Assembly (NCBI RefSeq): GCF_007954365.1
Contig: NZ_VOLO01000004.1
Span: 124,001 to 188,000 of the forward strand
DNA: 64,000 nt
Direction: 5' to 3'
Source: Frigoribacterium sp. ACAM 257
Lineage (GTDB): Bacteria; Actinomycetota; Actinomycetes; Actinomycetales; Microbacteriaceae
Shown here piece after piece: positions 35,339 to 45,425 of this stretch. A model generated the notes under the pieces. That model saw only the letters and a list, made by a program, of their open reading frames with translations, did not search any database and was not told the origin of the DNA. Made by a program: the position numbers and the translations under genes. Every line of letters begins with the position of its first letter. The first letter of the stretch is position 1.

Positions 35339-35378
35339 CGCCCGAGGGCGGGCACCGCACGGTGCCCGCCCTCGGGCG
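35339..35378 (+). terminator. intrinsic terminator
   Basis: Perfect 18-bp GC-rich stem (35339-35356 with 35361-35378), tetraloop gcac, followed by ttcctg. It lies 19 nt after the stop of the small basic protein gene. Confidence 0.8.
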
Positions 35379-35435
35379 TTCCTGTCCTCGTTCGTGTTCG
35401 CGTGCGCGTTCGCGTTCGCGGGACAGACGTGACCC

Positions 35436-35468
35436 GACCCGAGGAGGCGACGCACGCCTCCTCGGGTC
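35436..35468. terminator. hairpin downstream of glgX
   Basis: 14-bp perfect stem (35436-35449 with 35455-35468), 5-nt loop. It lies 20 nt past the stop of the minus-strand glgX gene. Confidence 0.7.
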
Positions 35469-35487
35469 AGCTCCCGCCCGATCCCGC

Positions 35488-37551
35488 CTAGGAGGCGCGG
35501 CTGCGGAGCAGCGTGAAGCTCGCGTCGCGCACGAGCAGGGTCGTCACCGGCCCCTCGACCTGCTGGTCGGGATCGCTCGAGCTCGCGAGCTCCCACTCGC
35601 CGTGCGGCGCCTCGGGCACCTGGAACTCGACGACGCTCGTCGAGCCGTTGGTCAGGTAGGCGAAGGCGTCGGCGTCCTTGTGCGTCAGCACGAACGTGAT
35701 GGCCTTGTTCTCGCCCTGCTGCCAGTCGCCCGTCGAGAACGAGTGGTCGTCGGCGCGGCGCACCTGCACGTGGTCGTCGCTCTCGACCTCGGGCGCGTAG
35801 CGGAACCAGTCGGGGCGCAGCGCCGGGTTCTCGCGACGCAGGGTGATCAGCTCGGTCGTGAAGGCGAGCAGCTCGCGGTCGGCGCGCTCCCAGTCGAACC
35901 ACGAGATCTCGCTGTCCTGGCAGTACGCGTTGTTGTTGCCGCCCTGGCTGCGAGCGATCTCGTCGCCGCCGAGGATCATCGGCACGCCCGCGCTGATCAG
36001 CAGCGTCCCGAGGAAGTTGCGGCGCTGGCGGTCGCGGTACTCGTTGACGGCGCCGTCGTCGGTCGGGCCCTCGACGCCGCCGTTGAACGACTTGTTGTCG
36101 CTCTCGCCGTCGGCGTTGTCCTCGCCGTTGGCGTCGTTGTGCTTCTCGGCGTACATCGTCAGGTCGGCCAGGGTGAAGCCGTCGTGCGCGGTGACGAAGT
36201 TGACGCTCGAGAGGGGCGAGCGGCGCGAGTCCTCGTAGACGTCGGGGCTGCCGAGCACGCGGTCGGAGAAGGTCGAGAGGACGCCGGGCTCGCCGTTCCA
36301 GAACTCGCGGACGTCGTCGCGGAACTTGCCGTTCCACTCCGACCAGTCGGCCGGGAAGCCGCCGACCTGGTAGCCGGCGGTGTCCCACGGCTCGGCGATC
36401 ATCTTGACGCTCTGCAGCACCGGGTCCTGGTGGATCAGCGTGAGGAACGCGCTGTGCTCGCTGGCCTCGCCGCCCTGACGCGTCAGCGTCGTCGCCAGGT
36501 CGAAGCGGAAGCCGTCGACGTGCATCTCGGTGACCCAGTAGCGGAGGCTGTCCATGATCAGGCCGAGCGCGGCCGGGTGGCTGACGTTCAGGCTGTTGCC
36601 CGTGCCGGTGGTGTCGAAGTACGCCGACTCCTCGCCCTCGACCAGGCGGTAGTACGACGCGTTGTCGATGCCCTTGAACGAGATCGTCGGGCCCATGTGG
36701 TTGCCCTCGGCCGTGTGGTTGTAGACGACGTCCATCCACACCTCGAGGCCGGCCTCGTGGAAGGCCTTGACCATGGCCTTGAACTCGGCGACCTGGCCGC
36801 CTCGCGTGCCTGCCGCCTCCGAGGCGTACTCGTCGTGCGGCGCGAAGAAGCCGATGGAGTTGTAGCCCCAGTAGTTGCGGAGGCCCTTCTCCTCGAGGTG
36901 GCTGTCCTGCACGAACTGGTGCGTGGGGAGCAGCTCGACGGCGGTGACGCCGAGGTCGGTGAAGTACTTGATCGCGGCCGGGTGCGCGAGGCCCGCGTAG
37001 GTGCCGCGGATCTCCTCGGGCACGTCCGGGTGCGCCTGCGTGAAGCCCTTGACGTGCACCTCGTACACGACCGTGTCCTCGAGGGCGGTGAGCGGGCGCT
37101 CGTCGGAGCCCCAGTCGAAGTCGCGGTCGGCGATCACGTTGCGCGGCATGGCCGACGCGGAGTCGGTCTCGTCCATGGTCTCGGGCTCGTTCATGTCGTG
37201 GCCGAAGACGGCCTGGCCCCAGTCGAAGCGGCCGTCGAGCGCGGTGGCGTAGGGGTCGAGCAGGAGCTTGTTCACGTTGTGGCGGAGGCCGGCGGCAGGG
37301 TCCCAGGGGCCTGCGACACGCAGGCCGTAGAGGGAGCCGACCCGCGCCTCCTCGACGACGGTGTGGAACACGTGGCCGGTGCGCTCGGTGAGCTCGTGGC
37401 GGGTCTCGGTGCCCGAGGTGCCGTCGTCCGCGTCGTCGAACAGGCAGAACCAGATCTTGTCGGCGGTCTCGGAGTACACGGCGACGTGGGCGCCGCCGCC
37501 CTCGAGGGGCGTGACGCCGAGGGGGTAGGGCAGGGAGCGAGAAGCGGTCAT
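35488..37551 (-). CDS. glgX: glycogen debranching enzyme GlgX (GH13)
   Basis: 687 residues from the ATG at 37551. An N-terminal CBM48-like domain (residues 1-110: YPLGVTPLEGGGAHVAVYSETADKIWFCLF) is followed by the GH13 barrel. Catalytic motifs: VWMDVVYNHT (region I), DGFRFDLAT (nucleophile Asp), MIAEPWD (acid Glu), and NFVTAHDGFTL (second Asp). Family GlgX removes short branches from limit-dextrin glycogen by hydrolysing alpha-1,6 bonds. The ending VTTLLVRDASFTLLRSR is the usual beta domain. Monocistronic by position. Confidence 0.94.
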   Translation of the reverse strand: MTASRSLPYPLGVTPLEGGGAHVAVYSETADKIWFCLFDDADDGTSGTETRHELTERTGHVFHTVVEEARVGSLYGLRVAGPWDPAAGLRHNVNKLLLDPYATALDGRFDWGQAVFGHDMNEPETMDETDSASAMPRNVIADRDFDWGSDERPLTALEDTVVYEVHVKGFTQAHPDVPEEIRGTYAGLAHPAAIKYFTDLGVTAVELLPTHQFVQDSHLEEKGLRNYWGYNSIGFFAPHDEYASEAAGTRGGQVAEFKAMVKAFHEAGLEVWMDVVYNHTAEGNHMGPTISFKGIDNASYYRLVEGEESAYFDTTGTGNSLNVSHPAALGLIMDSLRYWVTEMHVDGFRFDLATTLTRQGGEASEHSAFLTLIHQDPVLQSVKMIAEPWDTAGYQVGGFPADWSEWNGKFRDDVREFWNGEPGVLSTFSDRVLGSPDVYEDSRRSPLSSVNFVTAHDGFTLADLTMYAEKHNDANGEDNADGESDNKSFNGGVEGPTDDGAVNEYRDRQRRNFLGTLLISAGVPMILGGDEIARSQGGNNNAYCQDSEISWFDWERADRELLAFTTELITLRRENPALRPDWFRYAPEVESDDHVQVRRADDHSFSTGDWQQGENKAITFVLTHKDADAFAYLTNGSTSVVEFQVPEAPHGEWELASSSDPDQQVEGPVTTLLVRDASFTLLRSRAS

Positions 37552-37696
37552 GCACCAGACATACAGGCTGCGCGGCTGCGGGGGCCAAGCTGAGCGCCGC
37601 TCCGGCTGTACCCCGCCGCTGCTCGCCCTGCCCGCCTCGCCCTGCCCCGCCCTGCCCTGCCCTGCCCGCTCGTGCGCCCCGCCCTTCTTGACTCCG

Positions 37697-37738
37697 TCCG
37701 GACAAAGTGCCGCGCTACAGCGCGTCATCTTGTCCGGA
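37697..37738. repeat. 42-bp palindromic element, left copy
   Basis: Begins and ends TCCGGA, with inner arms gcgct/agcgc. It is the inverted copy of the element at 38899-38940: 39 of 42 positions agree. It lies 106 bp before the AbiEi-like gene. Confidence 0.85.
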
Positions 37739-37843
37739 AGACATCCCGAAGGCGATTCCTCCCCAGCAGCCGTCACCGGTCGCCTCTCCCCGGCAGCAGC
37801 CTCCTGCGACACGGGCGTCCTCCTGGAGAACGACACTCGGCAG

Positions 37844-38893
37844 ATGACCGCACCTGACCCGTTCCGCGTCCTGCTGAGCTTCGCGGCGACCTACGGTGAC
37901 GCGAAGGAGGCGCGAGCGCTGAGACGAGGCCACGAACGGGGCGACATCCATCGTGTGCGCCGAGGCGTGTACGTCGCCGCGGCTGCCTGGACAGCTCTCG
38001 ACGACCGTGGCCGTCACGTCGTCACCGTCCGTGCCGCGCTGGCAGGACATCCTGCTCGGCTCGTGGCGTCGCACGACTCGGCCGTCGCCGTCCACGACCT
38101 GCCGCGCGTCCACCGCGCGTTCGGCGAGGTCGTGCAGCTCGTCGATCCTCTCCGCGCCGAGGCCCGCCGCGCTCGTCTCGTCCACGTGCGTCCGGGCGAG
38201 CTCGCCGCCCGCGACGTGGTCGACGTCGCGGGCGTTCCGTCGACGTCCCTCTCGCGCACCGTCGTCGACGTGGCCAAGTCCGCTTCGTTCGGAGACGCCG
38301 TCCTCTGTGCCGACGCGGTCCTCCGGCGCATCGTCCTCCGAGGTCGGCACGCTGCCGGGCCCCAAGTCGACGAACGGCTCGCCCGGGTCCGAGCCGCCCT
38401 TCTCGCCGCGGTCGGCCCCGGTGACCGCCGAGGGGGGAGCGCGGCAGCACGCGTGATCGAGTTCGCGTCCCCGTGGGCGGAGAACGGCGGCGAGTCCCTG
38501 GCCCGGATCGCGCTGCACGAACTCGGCGTCGAGGCACCCGTCCTGCAGAAGGTCGTCACGGTTCACGGCCGGTTCGCGGGGAGGGGCGACATGCACCTGC
38601 CCGACGACGGCGCGCTGCTCGAGTTCGACGGCATGGAGAAGCTCGTCGACGGGAAGATGCTCGCTGGACGATCGACCGCCGAGGCACTCCGTCAGATGAA
38701 GGCACGCGACCGGGAACTGCTGCGGTCAGGCGAGGTGCGCACGATCGTGCACTTCGATCTCCTGGACGTCGTCCACCCCGCGCGGCTGGCAGAACTGCTC
38801 CGCGCAGCACATGTCGCCGTCGATCCCCGCCGCGTGCGAACGGCCTCGCGCCTCGCAGCCGCCCGGTTCGCGCGTGCCGACCTGCCGGGGTGA
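37844..38893 (+). CDS. AbiEi-like protein with C-terminal PD-(D/E)XK-like (DUF559-type) domain
   Basis: 349 residues from the ATG at 37844. Residues 10-60 form a winged helix like the AbiEi antitoxin head (GDAKEARALRRGHERGDIHRVRRGVYV). A middle beta-rich part includes ASHDSAVAVHDLP. The C-terminal 110 residues have the order of Vsr/DUF559 nuclease-like domains: GESLARIALHELG, QKVVTVHGRFAGRGDMHLP (Asp), ALLEFDGMEKL (ExD), and MKARDRELLRSGEVRTIVHF. No toxin gene (AbiEii) is adjacent, so it is not a classical toxin-antitoxin pair. Bracketed by two inverted 42-bp palindromes. Role unknown; a DNA-targeting or defence function is a guess. Confidence 0.7.
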   Translation: MTAPDPFRVLLSFAATYGDAKEARALRRGHERGDIHRVRRGVYVAAAAWTALDDRGRHVVTVRAALAGHPARLVASHDSAVAVHDLPRVHRAFGEVVQLVDPLRAEARRARLVHVRPGELAARDVVDVAGVPSTSLSRTVVDVAKSASFGDAVLCADAVLRRIVLRGRHAAGPQVDERLARVRAALLAAVGPGDRRGGSAAARVIEFASPWAENGGESLARIALHELGVEAPVLQKVVTVHGRFAGRGDMHLPDDGALLEFDGMEKLVDGKMLAGRSTAEALRQMKARDRELLRSGEVRTIVHFDLLDVVHPARLAELLRAAHVAVDPRRVRTASRLAAARFARADLPG

Positions 38894-38898
38894 TGCGT

Positions 38899-38940
38899 TC
38901 CGGACGAGATGACGCGCTAGAGCGCGGCACTTTGTCCGGA
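38899..38940. repeat. 42-bp palindromic element, right copy
   Basis: Starts 6 bp after the stop of the AbiEi-like gene; inverted relative to the copy at 37697-37738 with three differences. It may act as a terminator hairpin. Confidence 0.85.
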
Positions 38941-38989
38941 ACGCGTCAGACAAGCGGGCGCAGGGGCAGGGGCAGGGGGCGGGCAGCGG

Positions 38990-40975
<1,986 letters not shown>

Positions 40976-41173
40976 GGTGACCTCTTGTCGCTCGTCGCTC
41001 GTAGCTCATCGGGCCGGAGCGGCACGACGAAGCAACGCTATGCCCGCCGCGACCCGGCGCGAGGCGGTCGGCCGTAAGGATGTCGTGAGGACTTCGAGCG
41101 CGTGCAGCGGGCCCCGAGCGTGCGCACGGCGGGTGTCCAGGCGGCGATCGCCGAGGGGATCGCGAGCAGGTCC

Positions 41174-41869
41174 TCAGGGCTTGTCGGCGCCTCCGTCCGG
41201 TACGAAGCGGTAGCCCATGCCCAGCTCGGTGACGAGGTAGCGCGGCTCGGCCGGCACCGGCTCGAGCTTCTTGCGCAGCTGCGCGAAGTAGAGGCGGAGG
41301 TAGCCCGTGTCCTTCGAGTGGAACGCCCCCCACACCTGCGTCAGCAGGGTCTCGCGGGTGACGAGCTTGCCGGGGCTCTGCAGCAGCAGCTCGAGCACGC
41401 GCCACTCGGTCGGCGTGAGGCGTACGAGCTCGCCGGCGCGCGTCACCGTCGTGGCCGACAGGTCGACCCGCACGTCGCCGAACTCGACCACGGGCGCGTC
41501 GTCGTCGCCGGGAGCGAGGCGGCGGGTGAGCGCTCGGATCCGCGCGAGCAGCTCCTCCATCGCGAACGGCTTCGTCACGTAGTCGTCGGCGCCGGCGTCG
41601 AGCGCCTCGACCTTGTCGGCGGCGTCGGTGCGTCCGGAGACGACGAGCACGGGCGCCGTCGACCAGCCGCGCAGGCCCGCGATCACCTCGACGCCGTCGA
41701 GCCGGGGCATGCCGAGGTCGAGCATGACCAGGTCGGGGTGCTGCGTCATGGCGACGTCGAGCGCCTCACGGCCGTCGGACGCGGTGTGGATCTCGTAGCC
41801 GTGGGCGCCGAGGGTCACCTTGAGCGCCCGCAGGATCTGCGGGTCGTCATCGGCGATCAGGATCTTCAC
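41174..41869 (-). CDS. kdpE: response regulator KdpE
   Basis: 231 residues from a GTG at 41869 with GAGGAGG just upstream. Receiver domain with the acidic pair (ADDDPQ), phospho-acceptor Asp in LVMLDLGMP, Thr/Ser in VSGRTDA and Lys in VTKPFAME. The OmpR-type winged helix ends GYRFVPDGG, with TPTEWRVLELLLQSPGKLVTRE. It should turn on the kdpFABC operon when KdpD senses low potassium or osmotic stress. Lies 196 nt after kdpD, an unusually long gap within a kdp cluster. Confidence 0.95.
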   Translation of the reverse strand: MKILIADDDPQILRALKVTLGAHGYEIHTASDGREALDVAMTQHPDLVMLDLGMPRLDGVEVIAGLRGWSTAPVLVVSGRTDAADKVEALDAGADDYVTKPFAMEELLARIRALTRRLAPGDDDAPVVEFGDVRVDLSATTVTRAGELVRLTPTEWRVLELLLQSPGKLVTRETLLTQVWGAFHSKDTGYLRLYFAQLRKKLEPVPAEPRYLVTELGMGYRFVPDGGADKP

Positions 41870-41993
41870 GGGCCCTCCTCGACGACGGTACCGCCCGCAG
41901 GAGGCGCCGATCGCGCTCCCGACGTAGGGATCCCGCGAGGATCCGCGCCGGCAGCCGGGGTTGCGGGGGTTGCGGCCGGGCGTAGATGCCGGA

Positions 41994-42086
41994 GTTCAGG
42001 AAGGCCGCGCGACTCGTTCCTGATCGCTGCACGGTTCAGGAAGGATCGTCCCCCCGCTGCGGGCATCAGGACGGATCTTCCTGAAT
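41994..42086. repeat. three copies of a TTCAGGAAGG-type repeat between kdpE and kdpD
   Basis: Direct copies at 41994-42004 (gttcaggaagg) and 42034-42047; an inverted copy at 42073-42086 forms the last codons of kdpD (encoding IQED). The TTCAGGA/TCCTGAA motif also makes up the large repeats at 50646-50882. Confidence 0.65.
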
Positions 42087-44588
42087 GAGGAGGGGCGGGG
42101 CAGGGGCAGGGGCAGGGGCAGGGGCCTCGGGCAGGGAGACGACGGCAGTGAGGCCGCCGCCCGGGGTGTCGTCCATCGTGAGGGTGCCGCCCATCGCCTC
42201 GGTGAAGCCCTTGCTCAGCGCGAGCCCGAGCCCGAGCCCCGTGGAGTTGTCGGTGTCGCCGAGCCGCTGGAACGCGACGGTGATCTCGTCTCGGCGCTCA
42301 GGCGGGACGCCGGGCCCGCGGTCGACGACCCGCACCTCCACCCGGCCGGCGAAGCCGCTGGTCGAGATGCGCACGAGGGTGCCGTCGGGCGAGTGGCGCA
42401 GCGCGTTGTCGAGCAGGTTGACGAGGACGCGCTGCAGCAGCACGGCGTCGGCGACGACGGGCGGCACCGACGCGCGCAGGGCCAGCTCGACGTCGGCCGG
42501 GCCCAGCCCGAGCTCGTCGAGCGCCCCGAGCACGACGTCGTCGACGTCGACCACCGCCGCGCTGACCGCGAGCGCCCCGGCCTGCACGCGGCTGACGTCG
42601 AGCAGGTTGGTGACGAGCGTCGAGAGCGACTCGAGGCTCTCCCACGCGGTGGCGAGCAGCTCGTCGCGGTCGGCGTCGCTCCACTCGACGCCGGGCTGGC
42701 GCAGGCCGCTGACGGAGGCGGTCGCGGCGGCGAGCGGACGGCGCAGGTCGTGCCCGACGGCGGCGAGCAGGGCGCTGCGCATCCGGTCCACCTCGGCTAG
42801 CGGTGCGACCTGCCCGGCCGTGCGGGTCAGCGCCGAGTGCTCGAGCGCCGCCTCGACCTGGGCGGCGACCACGGCGAGGAGGCGTCGGTCGCCCGCCTGC
42901 AGCGGCTCGCCCGTCAGCTCGAGCACGCCGCGCTCCCCCGCGGGCAGTCTCGAGACGTCGCCGACACCCGCGTCGCCGCTGTCGCCGAGCACCTCGTCTC
43001 CCGACAGCACACGCACCCGCGTGAGCCCGAACGCCTCGCGGGTGCGGGCGACGAGCGCCTGCAGCGCGTCTTGCCCCCGCAGCACGCTGCCCGACACGGT
43101 CGCGAGCAGCTCGGTCTCGGCGAGCGCGCGGGCCGCGGAGCGGCTGCGCCGGGCCGCCTGGTCGACGACCCAGCTGACGATGGCGGCGTTGAGCACGTAC
43201 AGCACGAGCGCGAGCAGGTGCAGCGGCTCGGCGATCGTGACGCTGTAGATGGGCGCGATGAAGAAGAGGTCGAGCGTGACGCCGGACAACAGGGCGGCGA
43301 AGAGCGCCGGCCAGACGCCGCCGGTCACCGCCACGACGACGACGAGCAGCTGGAAGAGCAGAACGGTGCCCGCGATGCCGTCCTCGGTGCGGTGCCCCGC
43401 GAGCAGCCAGGTGAGCAGCGGCCCGACGACGGCCGCGAGCACGAAGCCCGTGACGACCCGCGAGCGCGAGAGCGCCCCGCCGAGCTTGGGCAGCGACCAG
43501 CCCCGACCTGCGGCCGAGTGCGTGACGATGTGCACGTCGAGCTGGCCCGACTCACGGATCACGGTCGCGCCGATGCCGGGCCCCGTGACGAGCGACCCGA
43601 GCCTGCCGCGGCGGCTGACGCCGATCACCAGCTGGGAGGCGTCGGCCCCCTTGGCGAAGTCGACCAGCGCCCTCGGCACGTCCGACCCCACGACCTGGTG
43701 GTAGCTGCCGCCGAGCTTCTCGACGAGGGCGCGCTGGGCGGCGAGCGCGCCGGGCGCGCCCTGCCGGAGGCCGTCGGGGGTGCTGACGTGCACGGCGATC
43801 AGCTCGCCCCCGGCGCTGCGGGCCGCGATGCGCGCGGCGCGACGGATCAGCGTCTCGCCCTCCGCGCCTCCGGTGAGGGCCACGACCACGCGCTCGCGCG
43901 CCTCCCACGCGACGTCGATGCCGTGCTCGACGCGATAGGCGCGCAGGGCGCTGTCGACCTCGTCGGCGAGCCAGAGCAGGGCGAGCTCGCGCAGGGCGGT
44001 GAGGTTGCCCAGCCGGAAGTAGTTCGAGAGCGCCGCGTCGACCCGGGCGGCGGGGTAGACGTCGCCCGCCGCGAGCCGGTCGCGGAGCGCCTGCGGCGCC
44101 AGGTCGACGACCTCGATCTGCTCGGCGGCCCGCAGCACCGCGTCGGGCACGGTCTCGTGCTGCGCCGCGCCGGTGATCTGCTCGACGACGTCGGCCAGCG
44201 ACTCGACGTGCTGCACGTTGACGGTCGACAGCACCGAGATGCCGGCGTCGAGCAGGGCCTGCACGTCGCGCCAGCGCTTGTCGTGCCGCGAGCCCGGCGC
44301 GTTGCTGTGCGCGAGCTCGTCGACGAGGGCGACCTGCGGGGCGCGGGCGAGCACCGCCTCCAGGTCCATCTCGTCGAGCTCGACCCCGCGGTGCACGTGC
44401 CTCTCGCGCGGCACCACCTCGAGGTCGCCGAGGCGAGCCGCGGTCGCTGCCCGCCCGTGGGTCTCGACGACGGCCACCACGACGTCCTTGCCCTCGTCGC
44501 GCAGCCTCGCGCCCTCTTCGAGCATCGTGAAGGTCTTGCCGACGCCGGGTGCGGCGCCGAGCAGCACCCGCAGCCGACCTCGTGTCAT
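42066..44588 (-). CDS. kdpD: sensor histidine kinase KdpD
   Basis: 840 residues. N-terminal KdpD domain with Walker A GAAPGVGKT and VDELAHSNAPGSRHDKRWRDV, then a USP-like domain (residues 230-370). Four membrane helices follow near 400-490, then a GAF-like stretch, the phospho-acceptor His in VGHDLRRPLAAATAS, and the HATPase boxes NLLDNALRHSPDG, DRGPGVP and GLGLGLALSKGF. It senses potassium limitation and phosphorylates KdpE. The C-terminus is an APAPAPAP tail coded by ggggca repeats, followed by IQEDPS, which is part of an intergenic repeat family. Confidence 0.95.
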   Translation of the reverse strand: MTRGRLRVLLGAAPGVGKTFTMLEEGARLRDEGKDVVVAVVETHGRAATAARLGDLEVVPRERHVHRGVELDEMDLEAVLARAPQVALVDELAHSNAPGSRHDKRWRDVQALLDAGISVLSTVNVQHVESLADVVEQITGAAQHETVPDAVLRAAEQIEVVDLAPQALRDRLAAGDVYPAARVDAALSNYFRLGNLTALRELALLWLADEVDSALRAYRVEHGIDVAWEARERVVVALTGGAEGETLIRRAARIAARSAGGELIAVHVSTPDGLRQGAPGALAAQRALVEKLGGSYHQVVGSDVPRALVDFAKGADASQLVIGVSRRGRLGSLVTGPGIGATVIRESGQLDVHIVTHSAAGRGWSLPKLGGALSRSRVVTGFVLAAVVGPLLTWLLAGHRTEDGIAGTVLLFQLLVVVVAVTGGVWPALFAALLSGVTLDLFFIAPIYSVTIAEPLHLLALVLYVLNAAIVSWVVDQAARRSRSAARALAETELLATVSGSVLRGQDALQALVARTREAFGLTRVRVLSGDEVLGDSGDAGVGDVSRLPAGERGVLELTGEPLQAGDRRLLAVVAAQVEAALEHSALTRTAGQVAPLAEVDRMRSALLAAVGHDLRRPLAAATASVSGLRQPGVEWSDADRDELLATAWESLESLSTLVTNLLDVSRVQAGALAVSAAVVDVDDVVLGALDELGLGPADVELALRASVPPVVADAVLLQRVLVNLLDNALRHSPDGTLVRISTSGFAGRVEVRVVDRGPGVPPERRDEITVAFQRLGDTDNSTGLGLGLALSKGFTEAMGGTLTMDDTPGGGLTAVVSLPEAPAPAPAPAPPLLIQEDPS

Positions 44589-44718
44589 GCGCTCAGCTTC
44601 GCACGAGCCGCCGACACGGCTGCGGCCGCCGACCCGGCTGCGACCGCCGACACGGGCGAGGCGACGACCGCGCCCGCCACGCCCGCCGCGCCCGCCACTC
44701 CAGCCGCGCCCGCCGCGC

Positions 44719-45324
44719 TCACGACCCCAGCCCCGCCAGCGCGGCGTTCAGCTCGAGCACGTCGACAGTCGGCTCCCCCAGGTAGCCGAGCTCGCGGCCG
44801 TGCACGTGCTGCTCGACGAGCGCGCGCACCTCGTCGACGGGCAGCGACCGCGCGGCGGCGACGCGCTCGACCTGCTGACGGGCCCACTCGGGCGAGATGT
44901 CCGGGTCGAGGCCGGAGGCCGAGGCGGTCAGCGCGTCGACGGGCACGGACGCCGGGTCCACCCCGTCGAGGGAGGCGACGGCGGCGCGGCGCTCCTCGAT
45001 CGCGGCGACCAGGTCGGGGTTCTCCGGGCCCAGGTTGCTGCCGCTCGAGGCTCCCGCGTCCCAGCCGTCGCCCGCCGCCGAGGGACGCGACTGGAACCAC
45101 TCGGGCAGGGCGGCGCCGTCCGCGTCGACGAACGACTGGCCGAGCAGGGACGAACCGACCACCTCGCCGTCCACCGTGAGCCGGGAGCCGTCCGCCTGGT
45201 GCGGCAGCACGAGCTGCCCGACCCCGGTGACGAGCAGGGTGTAGCCGAGGCCGAGCACGACGGTCGCGACGATCATCGCGCGGAGTGCCGTGCCGTACTG
45301 GCGAAGCGTCGAGCGGGTGTCCAT
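44719..45324 (-). CDS. kdpC: potassium-transporting ATPase subunit KdpC
   Basis: 201 residues from the ATG at 45324. One N-terminal membrane helix (MIVATVVLGLGYTLLVTGVGQL), then the typical GSSLLGQSFVDADGAALPEWFQSRPSAAG and DGWDAGASSGSNLGPENPDL regions, and the ending RELGYLGEPTVDVLELNAAL. It holds the KdpA-KdpB complex together and helps potassium binding. A 130-nt gap rich in cgcccgccg repeats separates it from kdpD. Confidence 0.95.
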   Translation of the reverse strand: MDTRSTLRQYGTALRAMIVATVVLGLGYTLLVTGVGQLVLPHQADGSRLTVDGEVVGSSLLGQSFVDADGAALPEWFQSRPSAAGDGWDAGASSGSNLGPENPDLVAAIEERRAAVASLDGVDPASVPVDALTASASGLDPDISPEWARQQVERVAAARSLPVDEVRALVEQHVHGRELGYLGEPTVDVLELNAALAGLGS

Positions 45325-45425
45325 GGGATTCCTTCTTCTGGTGGTGCAGGTGCGGTGCAGGAGGCGGTGGCGCAGGAGGCGCGGGCCGGGCAGGAGCAGG
45401 CAGCGCCCGCTCAGGCAGCGTCCGT

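Noticed and set aside
37697-38940. Insertion sequence with terminal inverted repeats
   Set aside because: The 42-bp ends are inverted but each is internally palindromic, and the gene inside is not a transposase; no target-site duplication is seen.
40976-41173. c-di-AMP (ydaO-type) riboswitch upstream of the APC permease
   Set aside because: The expected conserved blocks are not visible in this GC-rich leader.
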